Below, piece by piece: positions 49,962 through 57,739 of a DNA stretch of 64,000 nt (position 1 is its first letter; every line of letters begins with the position of its first letter). Where the stretch lies: the NCBI RefSeq assembly GCF_947492715.1, contig NZ_CANLNS010000001.1, positions 372,001 to 436,000 of the forward strand, given 5' to 3'. The notes beneath the pieces are model-generated. The model was not told the origin of the DNA, searched no databases, and worked only from the letters and a program-made list of their open reading frames with translations. The position numbers and the translations under genes were made by a program. Source of the stretch: an uncultured Psychroserpens sp. Lineage in GTDB: Bacteria; Bacteroidota; Bacteroidia; Flavobacteriales; Flavobacteriaceae.

Positions 49962-50504
49962 TTACAATTGATCTCTCACTTCCATAAGCGCAAAACCCAG
50001 TAAGTTTTCGCCTCTCCACAAATTTGGATTCTGAGTATCATTATGATTTGAGGACAACCCGATTCCCCAAATTTTATCAATAGGACTGGCCTCAACTAAT
50101 ATTCGTTTTCTTGTTTTTATGAGAAAGTTTTTTAATTCTTGATTTTGAGAAAACTTATAATAATTACCTTGTTTCACAAATTCATACTTATGCTGATTCC
50201 ACACTGAAACGTCAAAACCCTTAACTTGTCGGCCTAACTTTTTAGCCTCATGTGGGTGATCTGATAGAAGAATTTTTTCTAACACATCCTTATCTTCAAA
50301 AAGTCGTGCTTTTTCTGCCATCATATAATGTTCGGCTGTTTTGTATTGAAACTTATTATCGGTAAAGCTAGACACCCACCACTGACTTAAACAGCTACTC
50401 GTAATGCCTCCATCCTTGCTTGGTTGATGCCCCCAAAACAAAAGGAACTTCAAGATTTCTCCAGAATCATACTGTTTTGAAATACTTTCTCTTGAATACT
50501 TCAT
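49962..50504 (-). CDS. NADAR-family protein (YbiA-like, N-glycosidase of ADP-ribose)
   Basis: The 180-residue protein matches YbiA/NADAR: LSQWWVSSFTDNKFQYKTAEHYMMAEKARLFED, HPHEAKKLGRQVKGFDVSVWNQHKYEFVKQGNYYKFSQN, and IWGIGLSSNHNDTQNPNLWRGENLLGFALMEVRD. YbiA-like enzymes cut N-glycosidic bonds of riboflavin intermediates, and NADAR proteins can remove ADP-ribose from nucleobases. Its company of macrodomain, DraG-like and sirtuin proteins favours an ADP-ribose substrate. It lies 6 bp after the macrodomain gene. Confidence 0.9.
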   Translation of the reverse strand: MKYSRESISKQYDSGEILKFLLFWGHQPSKDGGITSSCLSQWWVSSFTDNKFQYKTAEHYMMAEKARLFEDKDVLEKILLSDHPHEAKKLGRQVKGFDVSVWNQHKYEFVKQGNYYKFSQNQELKNFLIKTRKRILVEASPIDKIWGIGLSSNHNDTQNPNLWRGENLLGFALMEVRDQL

Positions 50505-50510
50505 GTCTAT

Positions 50511-50981
50511 TTATAAGTCGTAAACTTTTGTTTCTATATTATTCTTAAGTAATGTTTTCTCTATTAAAGGCTCGATTTTATCCCATGTTCCACCTGCCAA
50601 ACCACATCCTATTCTCGGCATATGAACGGAAGCGTTTAAATCTTCAGCTTCTTCTACAACTTTATGAAGCCCCATAAGGATGGCCTCATATCGTATGGGT
50701 GGATTTCCATCTTCATCCTTTCTAATTTTATGTTGACCAATAAGATTTGCAATCCACACCTGTGGTTCAACTTTTACAAATTGTACTTCTCCTAATTCAA
50801 AAAACTCTCGGGAGGCGTACCACTTTCTATAAGATACCTCAGGTGTTCTCCATTTTTTAGAAATAGCCATCACAAATCCTTTTCCCCAACCACCAATATC
50901 ATTACACACATGTACAATAATTTTATTGCCTGCTCCTATAGGTTCTGTTGCATCGCCAATTATATATTGTATGGTACTCAT
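50511..50981 (-). CDS. Macrodomain protein of the ALC1/TARG1-like type
   Basis: The 156-residue protein is a single macrodomain: IIVHVCNDIGGWGKGFVMAISKKW (ADP-ribose loop), QVWIANLIGQHKI, and VHMPRIGCGLAGGTWDKIEPLIEK. The GCGLAGG-W-D segment is characteristic of the ALC1/TARG1-like class, which includes enzymes that remove ADP-ribose from DNA bases or acidic residues and proteins that process ADP-ribose 1''-phosphate. Two macrodomains of different classes are in this operon (the other at 56337). Confidence 0.9.
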   Translation of the reverse strand: MSTIQYIIGDATEPIGAGNKIIVHVCNDIGGWGKGFVMAISKKWRTPEVSYRKWYASREFFELGEVQFVKVEPQVWIANLIGQHKIRKDEDGNPPIRYEAILMGLHKVVEEAEDLNASVHMPRIGCGLAGGTWDKIEPLIEKTLLKNNIETKVYDL

Positions 50982-50983
50982 GC

Positions 50984-51766
50984 CTAACTATTTCTATCTA
51001 AACGTTTGTCTTTTATAATGCGATACGGACTCGCATTTCTCCCGCTTTCATTGGGATATAATGACATCACAACATCACTTTGGAAAACTGCTTTGGTTTC
51101 TAAATCTAATGCAGATAATTTTCCATCAAATGCAGCGCCTGTATCAACATTCCAAAGGTTAACAACATGGATTGGTTGGTCACTACCAAAACGAATGGTT
51201 GGCGTATGACCAATATAAATTTCGTGATAATGTTTAAGGCGCTTTGGAAACAATTCTGAATCTCTCGAAATAGTTTTATCCATCGTTAATGCCGTTTCCC
51301 AAAGTGTACGATCAAAATACAAATTCTCAGGATGTACTTCTTGCTCTACACCATGCATTGATGTAAAACCAGCATGCACAAACAAGCGGTTATGAGAATC
51401 AATATGATAGTATTCCATACGTTCAAAAAAGTTAAGGTGCTCTTGCTTTTCTTCATCAGAAAACCCTTCATAACTCTCCATAGTTTCCTTTCCGCCATGA
51501 AAAACCCATACCTGATTTTCAATTCCTGACGCCAGCCATTGCTCGCACCAGGCATCATGATTTCCTTTAATGAATATGCATGTGTTGGTTTTAGACAATT
51601 CTATTAAGTAGCTAATCACTTGAGCAGATTCGCTCCAACCGTCAACATAATCACCTAAGAAAATTAGTTTGTCGTCTGCCGTTAATTCTAAGCGTTCTAA
51701 AAGTTGTTTTAAGGCTTTTAATCCGCCGTGTATATCGCCTATGGCAAGTGTTCTATATTGTTTCAT
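50984..51766 (-). CDS. PPP-type metallophosphatase
   Basis: The 260-residue protein has all PPP-family metal motifs: GDIHG (10-14), GDYVDG (38-43), GNHDAW (68-73), FVHAG, GHTPT and VDTGAAFDG. The family covers protein phosphatases, diadenosine tetraphosphatases and RNA end-repair phosphatases. Next to kptA and two macrodomains, a nucleotide target such as ADP-ribose phosphate or an RNA end is plausible. It overlaps the sirtuin gene by 14 bp. There is no signal peptide. Confidence 0.87.
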   Translation of the reverse strand: MKQYRTLAIGDIHGGLKALKQLLERLELTADDKLIFLGDYVDGWSESAQVISYLIELSKTNTCIFIKGNHDAWCEQWLASGIENQVWVFHGGKETMESYEGFSDEEKQEHLNFFERMEYYHIDSHNRLFVHAGFTSMHGVEQEVHPENLYFDRTLWETALTMDKTISRDSELFPKRLKHYHEIYIGHTPTIRFGSDQPIHVVNLWNVDTGAAFDGKLSALDLETKAVFQSDVVMSLYPNESGRNASPYRIIKDKRLDRNS

Positions 51767-52583
51767 TTATTTTTATTTGTTTCTCAAAAAGGTCCAAAAA
51801 TTCTGCAACCGAACCTCTATATGAATAGTATTGTTTTTTATCTTTAAAGTGCTCTGTAAAAACATTGTCTTCCAAATTCACATCAATAACAGATCCTCCA
51901 TATTGCAAGGTTTGCCTCACTAAAGCATTGGGAAGATTTGTTGCTCCTGAGCTTCCTAATATCATTAAAAGACTCGTATTCTTTGCAATTCTTAAGGTGG
52001 TATCTACTTTAAAATTTCGTTCATTATAATACTCATCAAACCACAAAATATTTGGTCTTGTCACCTCTCCACATCTAGGGCAAACCAATAGGGCTTTTTC
52101 ATCATAGGTTAAATCTTCTTCATGGTCTTTTAACGGAATTTCACGAGGAATATCATATACCTCTTTAGAACATTCATCAGAACATCGCATTTCTCTGAGG
52201 TTACCATGAATTTCATACATGTTTTTTGACCCAGCCCTTTGATGCAAATTATCTATATTCTGCGTAATCAAATGAAACCGCTCTTTGAGTTCCTTCTCTA
52301 TAGACACCAAACTAAAATGTGCCTCATTCGGTTTAGCTTCTGCAAACATTTTTTTTCTAAAAAAAGTATACTGCCAAACCTCATCTGCATTGTTTGAAAA
52401 ATGTTTGAACGTACCAAAAGATTCTGGTTTATAAAACTTTGTTCCCTTTACCCAAATGCCGTCAGCGCCTCTATATGTAGGTATGCCACTTGCCGAAGAC
52501 ACACCTGCCCCAGTTAAAAACGTGATGTTATTTCTGCGTGCTCTTGTTAACCCTTCATTTATTATGTTTGTTATAGCTCTCAT
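51753..52583 (-). CDS. Sir2-family NAD-dependent deacylase
   Basis: The 276-residue protein has the sirtuin core: TGAGVSSASGIPTYRG (24-39), TQNIDNLHQRAG (107-118), catalytic His126 in YEIHGNLR, zinc ligands CSDEC (134, 138) and CPRCG, RPNILWFDE, and LGSSGATNLPN. It uses NAD+ to remove acyl groups from lysine, releasing nicotinamide and O-acyl-ADP-ribose, which the YmdB-type macrodomain at 56337 can hydrolyse. The usual GTS of the NAD site is GSS here. It overlaps both neighbours. Confidence 0.92.
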   Translation of the reverse strand: MRAITNIINEGLTRARRNNITFLTGAGVSSASGIPTYRGADGIWVKGTKFYKPESFGTFKHFSNNADEVWQYTFFRKKMFAEAKPNEAHFSLVSIEKELKERFHLITQNIDNLHQRAGSKNMYEIHGNLREMRCSDECSKEVYDIPREIPLKDHEEDLTYDEKALLVCPRCGEVTRPNILWFDEYYNERNFKVDTTLRIAKNTSLLMILGSSGATNLPNALVRQTLQYGGSVIDVNLEDNVFTEHFKDKKQYYSYRGSVAEFLDLFEKQIKINETI

Positions 52584-53134
52584 AATTTCTCTAATTTATA
52601 CATAACATCAGTCCTTAGCACATACTTTGTCCCAGATATTATTTCTTTTCCTTCGTGTCGTACAGGATGATGAAACACCAAAGCCATTCCTGTTTTTGGT
52701 TTCACTGTTGTAATTTTCCTAAACTCAGTTTCTCCTCCTTCAAAATCGTCATTCAAATAAATTAAAAAAGATAGAATACTAAACTCGGTTTCATTGCGCT
52801 CATAACTTCCATCGCGATGCATTTTAAAACGTTGTCCAGGTTCATATCTATAAATCCTGAACATTTCATTAAGCCCAATAGCTTTACTTGCACCAAAAGA
52901 ACTAGGCACAAAAGGTTTTAATTTTGACCATAATTCTTGGGCTAAATTGTCATCAAAGAACAATAACCTATCATTATTACGAACACCTTTCATCATCACC
53001 TGATTGCCGCCCATGTTAATTTTGGCTTCTTCAAAGGTCTGCAATTCAGACTTTTCGATAAAATCTGAGCATTCTTTTGCTGACAGAAAATCGTCAACTA
53101 AAAAGATGTGCGGGTCTAATTCTATTTTTTTCAT
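52580..53134 (-). CDS. 2OG-Fe(II) oxygenase (prolyl 4-hydroxylase-like)
   Basis: The 184-residue protein has the iron triad HRD in RFKMHRDGSY and His in VFHHPVRHEG, plus a likely 2-oxoglutarate-binding basic residue in SGTKYVLRTDVMY. The strand FLIYLNDDFEGGETEF is typical of P4HA-like enzymes. ATG 53134 is 2 bp after the kptA stop; an upstream TTG at 53152 would overlap. Target unknown. In this operon a hydroxylation of protein or RNA is possible, but nothing in the sequence points to it. Confidence 0.85.
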   Translation of the reverse strand: MKKIELDPHIFLVDDFLSAKECSDFIEKSELQTFEEAKINMGGNQVMMKGVRNNDRLLFFDDNLAQELWSKLKPFVPSSFGASKAIGLNEMFRIYRYEPGQRFKMHRDGSYERNETEFSILSFLIYLNDDFEGGETEFRKITTVKPKTGMALVFHHPVRHEGKEIISGTKYVLRTDVMYKLEKL

Positions 53135-53136
53135 TT

Positions 53137-53883
53137 TTAATCTAATTCCCAATTACTATAGTTAGAATACGCTAAATGATTCCTAGTATATTTATTCATA
53201 ACCAAATTAGTTCCACAGTTTTCACACCTTTTTTTATAAACCTTTTTTTCCGATTTGTCCTTAAATTTAACTTTCATGAAAACATCTGAAATAGGTGAAT
53301 ATTCAATACTATCCTTACAATTAGGGCAGCTACTTAAATTGTATTCTATAAACTCAGTAGGTACATGATCTGTTAACCACACCTTATTTTCTGAGCAGTA
53401 AAACTCATAACCTTTTCTATGCATTTCTAAAGCTCTTATGCTTAAAATTATTGGTACACCTCTTCGACTTCCCACTTTGATTGCTGTTTCTCTTTCTTCA
53501 CTTAAATGCACGTGTTGACGACGTCTTTTATCTAAACCTGATGTTTTTATGGACTCCAAGAATTTACCAACAGTGCCATGATATAAAAACTCAGGTGGCT
53601 GTTTTGGTTCAAATTTTAAATCGACTGTTTTTACAGTATGCCCTTGATTGGCTCTTATTTTAGTGTTGTTTGGATTAAACGAAAATCGTTGTTTATCGTT
53701 TGTTGTCACAACTTCAATAAGCTCATCGAAAGAAAAATGCATATGTCTGCTCTTTGCTTTTTCAATCAATTCATCTACTTCGGCCCATCCATTTTCATCC
53801 AACTCTAAATTGATGTACTTTGGTTTGTGTCTTAATACCAAACTCAAAAATTTACTCATATGTTTTTTCTCTTTGTCGTTCAT
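53137..53883 (-). CDS. kptA: RNA 2'-phosphotransferase KptA/Tpt1 with extra C-terminal zinc ribbon
   Basis: KptA transfers an internal RNA 2'-phosphate to NAD+, giving ADP-ribose 1''-2''-cyclic phosphate and nicotinamide. The core (residues 1 to about 183) has SKFLSLVLRHKP (Arg18-His19), IRANQGHTV, LYHGTV, RRQHVHLSEE and VWLTDHVP. The C-terminal 60 residues add CPNC (186-189) and CENC (220-223), a zinc ribbon that is not part of standard KptA (about 180-220 residues). Its ATG overlaps the stop of the upstream gene (TAATG). Confidence 0.92.
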   Translation of the reverse strand: MNDKEKKHMSKFLSLVLRHKPKYINLELDENGWAEVDELIEKAKSRHMHFSFDELIEVVTTNDKQRFSFNPNNTKIRANQGHTVKTVDLKFEPKQPPEFLYHGTVGKFLESIKTSGLDKRRRQHVHLSEERETAIKVGSRRGVPIILSIRALEMHRKGYEFYCSENKVWLTDHVPTEFIEYNLSSCPNCKDSIEYSPISDVFMKVKFKDKSEKKVYKKRCENCGTNLVMNKYTRNHLAYSNYSNWELD

Positions 53884-54749
53884 TAGTTTAATGGATTTCC
53901 GTTTAAGATATCGCGCGACACTTCACCAATTGGTATTCTAAACACAGGTATCTTAATGTTGTAATGTGCAATGAGTTTCTTAATACTCTTATCTATTTCA
54001 GAGCTATCATATCGCGACGAAAAATGCCCTAAAATTAATTGTCCTACTGAAATATTAGCGACCATTTCCATCACGTCTTCTAAAGAACTATGCTTGTTTC
54101 TATCGTTTCCTTTTTCTAGTTCATCCTTTTTCAAAAACGTGGCTTCATGAATTAAAACGTCGCAGTTATCAAATTTCGAATAGTCAAAAACGGGCGTATC
54201 TGCCGAATAGATTAACACATTTTTTTGCAACTGTTCATTGATGTAACCATCTCCTTTTTCTTTCTTCAAAGCCACAATATCGTGAGAAGACAGCTTAGCG
54301 AATTCTGGTTTCAGTTTGTTTTTGGTTTCTATGACTTTATAAGACAAACTTTTGAGTTGCCCTGGCACATCAATGTGTTTATTTTCAAACCCTTGAACCT
54401 TATAATTCGTTTTAATATCAATCATTTGCTCATCCTCAAGTGGTGTCCAAATCGTTCCGGAAGTATGTGGATCAAAACGTCCTGTAAAGTCTTCTAGAAA
54501 CCTAAACGAATTGGCATCTTTTGGATAATAGATATGAGGCCTTCTATGCGAAAACAACTGATTGTATTGCAATAACCCTCCCAAATGATCTCGGTCGGCA
54601 TGAGAGATAAAAACATGTTTAATCTTTCCTGTTTTACCGAGTAAATTAGATGTGAGTCCATCTCCAGCATCAAGTAGTAACCCGAGTTCTTCAATGAAGT
54701 ACCAAGTTGCAAATAATGCTGTAGAATAGCCATGTATTGTTAATTTCAT
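53883..54749 (-). CDS. RNase Z-like metallo-beta-lactamase-fold hydrolase
   Basis: The 288-residue protein has the MBL motif SHADRDHLGGL (HxDxDH in place of HxHxDH, a variant seen in ComEC-type proteins), GLLLDAGDG before it, SADTPVFDYS, HEATFLKKDE and LGHFSSRY. The last two are RNase Z-like. RNase Z cuts tRNA 3' trailers, but this protein could be a nucleotide or cyclic-phosphate hydrolase. It lies between the DraG-like and kptA genes, overlapping both. Confidence 0.85.
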   Translation of the reverse strand: MKLTIHGYSTALFATWYFIEELGLLLDAGDGLTSNLLGKTGKIKHVFISHADRDHLGGLLQYNQLFSHRRPHIYYPKDANSFRFLEDFTGRFDPHTSGTIWTPLEDEQMIDIKTNYKVQGFENKHIDVPGQLKSLSYKVIETKNKLKPEFAKLSSHDIVALKKEKGDGYINEQLQKNVLIYSADTPVFDYSKFDNCDVLIHEATFLKKDELEKGNDRNKHSSLEDVMEMVANISVGQLILGHFSSRYDSSEIDKSIKKLIAHYNIKIPVFRIPIGEVSRDILNGNPLN

Positions 54750-55708
54750 AATGTTTTATATAATCTATCACAAAGTCGAATAATATCTTCTTTTCGTGAT
54801 ATAACGTTTAACCATTTTTCTGGTATGGCTTCATAACCATATATTAAGCCTGCTAGTCCACCTGCTATGGCTCCAGTTGTATCTGTATCTCTTCCTAAAT
54901 TAACCGCTTTTAAAACTGTTTCTTTATACGAATTTGACGTCAATATACACCATAAACTAGCTTCTAAACTATCCAAGACATACCCACTAGAACTGATTTC
55001 ACTTTCCTCCAATTTATGCAAAACTTGAGGTTCATACTTTCCTATTTGAAGTTCAAGAATTTTGTGAAACTTGTCCATTTCTATTTGAGAACAAATCGCA
55101 TTTGTATTTAGAAAGTGAGTAACGCTCTTTTGCATTTCTGCATAGGCGTTCCATTTATCACTTCCATTCAAAATATGACGCGCATATTCAAGATAAATAA
55201 AACAAGCCAAAACCGCTCTTATATGAGCATGTGTGATAGATGACACATCTTTAATAATATCGAATCGCTTTTCAATATTAAGGTCTTTAATGTAAAATAA
55301 TAAAGGTAAAATTCTCATAAGAGACCCATTACCATTATCCATTTCCGACGAACCACCAGCAAGTATTGGTTTTGTTCCTGTTTCAATAGCATAGATGGCG
55401 CGATCAGTAGAAATACCAATATCAAAAACACGTCCGTGAGGTGTCCATAATTCTTCTTTAGCCCATTGTACAAATTTTTGACCAATATCATTAATATCAT
55501 ATCTTTTACATAAACTCTCTGCCAGACAAAAAGCCAAAGAGCTATCGTCGCTCCAGGTTCCTTTAGGTTGGTGATGCGAACCATACTCCATCATATCTAC
55601 TACTGGAAATTGCTTTAAGTAATCTCTGTCTTTAAATTCGACTGGGACACCTAGTGCATCTCCAACAGCTAAGCCAAATAATGCTGAATGTATTGTATTG
55701 GTTTTCAT
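54746..55708 (-). CDS. ADP-ribosylglycohydrolase (DraG/ARH family)
   Basis: The 320-residue protein has the ARH-family metal motifs: GLAVGDALGVPVEF, GTWSDDSSLA (50-59), DIGISTDRAI and LGRDTDTTGAIAGGLAGLIYG near the C-terminus. Two magnesium ions normally bind these acidic residues. ARH enzymes remove ADP-ribose from arginine, serine or other acceptors, or act on free O-acyl-ADP-ribose. Start and stop overlap the flanking genes by 4 bp. The acceptor residue cannot be fixed by eye. Confidence 0.93.
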   Translation of the reverse strand: MKTNTIHSALFGLAVGDALGVPVEFKDRDYLKQFPVVDMMEYGSHHQPKGTWSDDSSLAFCLAESLCKRYDINDIGQKFVQWAKEELWTPHGRVFDIGISTDRAIYAIETGTKPILAGGSSEMDNGNGSLMRILPLLFYIKDLNIEKRFDIIKDVSSITHAHIRAVLACFIYLEYARHILNGSDKWNAYAEMQKSVTHFLNTNAICSQIEMDKFHKILELQIGKYEPQVLHKLEESEISSSGYVLDSLEASLWCILTSNSYKETVLKAVNLGRDTDTTGAIAGGLAGLIYGYEAIPEKWLNVISRKEDIIRLCDRLYKTL

Positions 55709-56340
55709 TGTAATCGTAATTGTTGTTTTAAACTCTCGCTGTCTAAAATTAATGGGTGTTCCTCTGGAACCATTAGTTTATCAAGTTGATTATTTAAAAC
55801 ATGGTTATACTGTTCCTTTACAAAAGGTGTGATGTCTTCTATTTCGAGAATATCATCTTTTGCGTATTGTTTTACCTCATTTCCTCGTATTCCTATTTGG
55901 ATTGCTCTGCGCTCCAGCTTAGCGCCATAAGGATCGTGATCTGGATCCCATTGCAAGCGAATTGATGAATTTTGCACTTCTTCTTGCCAATGTTCTCGTG
56001 TTTCATATAAATCTGATTGATAGCTAGAATACACGGCTTGGTTGAGATAACGCTCAAAAGCATCTCGCCTTAAATGAATTGCCAAAACTGTTTCCTGTCC
56101 TTCTTTAGTTGCCCATCCATTTCGATACATCATCCAAAGAAAATTTGGTTTAATCCATGTCATTCTATTTAGGCTAAAAGCACCTCCAAAATAGTTATTG
56201 TCGCTTGCAAAGTTTCCAATTTCAGGTCTATAAGATTGATATACTATAATTTCAGACTCATCATACTGAGCCATAATATGATGTCCTGTTTTGGGCCATA
56301 CTTTTTGTTGTTCTATATATGGTTTTATATTAAGTTTCAT
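55705..56340 (-). CDS. DUF4291 protein
   Basis: The 211-residue protein matches the DUF4291 pattern: [90 protein letters not shown], and [14 protein letters not shown] and the Trp-rich [17 protein letters not shown]-like core are conserved features as I recall them. DUF4291 has been predicted from gene neighbourhoods to belong to NAD/ADP-ribose metabolism, but I know of no firm activity. It is coupled to the macrodomain and DraG-like genes by 4-bp overlaps. Confidence 0.88.
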   Translation of the reverse strand: MKLNIKPYIEQQKVWPKTGHHIMAQYDESEIIVYQSYRPEIGNFASDNNYFGGAFSLNRMTWIKPNFLWMMYRNGWATKEGQETVLAIHLRRDAFERYLNQAVYSSYQSDLYETREHWQEEVQNSSIRLQWDPDHDPYGAKLERRAIQIGIRGNEVKQYAKDDILEIEDITPFVKEQYNHVLNNQLDKLMVPEEHPLILDSESLKQQLRLQ

Positions 56341-56849
56341 TTTAATTTTGCTTTATAAATGTTATAATTCTCTTCGTCAAAGCATACAAAAATTACCTCT
56401 TCAACAATCTCACTTTTAAAGTTTGATACTGTTTCAATAGCAATATTTGCGGCCAAATCTTTTGGGAATCTATAAATCCCTGTACTAATATTTGGAAACG
56501 CAATTGATTTTAAGTTGTTCATTTCGGCGAGTTTCAAACTATTGATATAACAATTTGCCAAAGCCTGTTTTTCTTGCCCTAAACGTTTCCCTCCATTATA
56601 AACAGGACCAACTGTATGTATCACTTTTTGAGCGGGTAAATTTCCTGCTGTTGTCATGACTGCTTCACCTGTTTTACAGTTCCCTTGTCGATTTCTTATA
56701 TCTCGACATTCATCAAAAATCTCTGGACCGCCAATACGATGAATGGCACCATCTACTCCACCGCCTCCTAACAAGGATGAATTTGCCGCATTGACGATAG
56801 CATCAACTTTTATTTTGGTGATATCACCTCTTTGAACCTGAATTATCAT
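56337..56849 (-). CDS. Macrodomain O-acyl-ADP-ribose deacetylase, YmdB type
   Basis: The 170-residue macrodomain has [23 protein letters not shown] (16-37), [29 protein letters not shown] and [23 protein letters not shown]. These are the adenosine, distal-ribose and phosphate loops of MacroD/YmdB enzymes, which hydrolyse O-acetyl-ADP-ribose and mono-ADP-ribosyl glutamate/aspartate. It would process the product of the sirtuin in the same operon. It is coupled to the DUF4291 gene by a 4-bp overlap. Confidence 0.93.
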   Translation of the reverse strand: MIIQVQRGDITKIKVDAIVNAANSSLLGGGGVDGAIHRIGGPEIFDECRDIRNRQGNCKTGEAVMTTAGNLPAQKVIHTVGPVYNGGKRLGQEKQALANCYINSLKLAEMNNLKSIAFPNISTGIYRFPKDLAANIAIETVSNFKSEIVEEVIFVCFDEENYNIYKAKLK

Positions 56850-56852
56850 TAG

Positions 56853-57269
56853 TTATGCTTCTTTTAATTTTTCTAAAAATTCATTCACAATTTGGTGCTC
56901 TGAATTTTTAAATTGGTATCCAACAAAAACTTTAGTGATTTTTATGGAACCAATAATTGCTTGATTAAAGGTTTCCAAATCTTCAGCAGGCACCCATAAT
57001 TCGTTATGAATTTTACCGCCTACATTTTCCACTTTATATTTTAAAAACTCTGCTTCGGAAATATCAAACGCTGTGACAAAACCAAGGTAATTGCCAAACT
57101 CATCTTTAGTATTCCATTGCGATGCAATTTCACTAGCATAAGCCTCATTTAAAACAGGATAAAATATAGGTTGCCACTCCAATCTAGGTGGAAATCTAGT
57201 AAAGTTACTGTCAGAAATAAGAATTAATTCTTTTTCTCCAATAGGTCTATATAATGTTCTTGTTTTCAT
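56853..57269 (-). CDS. Conserved protein of ADP-ribosylation neighbourhoods, function unknown
   Basis: The 138-residue protein starts MKTRTLYRPIGEKELILIS and contains FPPRLEWQPIFYPVLNEAYASEIASQWNTKDEFGNYLGFVTAFDI, KYKVENVGGKIHNELWVPAEDLETFNQAIIG and a short tail. I recall similar proteins annotated as ADP-ribosylation/crystallin J1, a name carried over from DraG-like neighbours rather than activity. There is no signal peptide or membrane segment. It lies 3 bp before the YmdB-type macrodomain gene. Its role is unknown. Confidence 0.72.
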   Translation of the reverse strand: MKTRTLYRPIGEKELILISDSNFTRFPPRLEWQPIFYPVLNEAYASEIASQWNTKDEFGNYLGFVTAFDISEAEFLKYKVENVGGKIHNELWVPAEDLETFNQAIIGSIKITKVFVGYQFKNSEHQIVNEFLEKLKEA

Positions 57270-57319
57270 TTTTATTTTCTATTATAAATTTGATAATCCT
57301 CATGGCAATAGGATCCTAT

Positions 57320-57739
57320 TTACAATGTAAATTTCCTACCATTTTGATGCCGCCATGAATTACTTTCTAATGAGCCTTTCTGTTCTGGCTTTAAGCTATA
57401 ACATCTACTAAATAATCCTTGTTTACCCTGCACGCTGAACACCAGAGTATCGTTATTCGTAAGTCGTCCCATATAGTTTTCATCACCAATTGAAAACATC
57501 ATATATCCTCTTTCGTTAATAGCATATGACACTAGATTAGATCTCATGTCTTTGAGGCGATTAATATCAAAATCATCCATCCAACGGTTTTCAATAATAT
57601 GAGGTTCTAGTTTTAGATATTTTCGATCTAAAATGGTTAACACAAATTCATAGATGTAATAAAACATATGTCCGCCTGCAATAAAATCGACAACCGAATA
57701 AGGCCCACTACTATAAGGTTTGTTAACTATTAAAGCCAT
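57320..57739 (-). CDS. Unknown protein (139 aa) coupled to the synthetase gene
   Basis: ATG 57739 overlaps the stop of the synthetase-like gene by one base (TGATG), so the two are translationally coupled. The product starts MALIVNKPYSSGPYSVVDFIAGGHMFYYIYEFVLTILDRKYLKL in pattern and continues with YAINERGYMMFSIGDENYMGRLTNNDTLVFSVQGKQGLFSRCYSL. It is rich in aromatic residues, soluble-looking, and has no motif I recognise. A binding partner or cofactor of the synthetase is possible from the coupling alone. An in-frame GTG at 57742 is an alternative start. Confidence 0.65.
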   Translation of the reverse strand: MALIVNKPYSSGPYSVVDFIAGGHMFYYIYEFVLTILDRKYLKLEPHIIENRWMDDFDINRLKDMRSNLVSYAINERGYMMFSIGDENYMGRLTNNDTLVFSVQGKQGLFSRCYSLKPEQKGSLESNSWRHQNGRKFTL

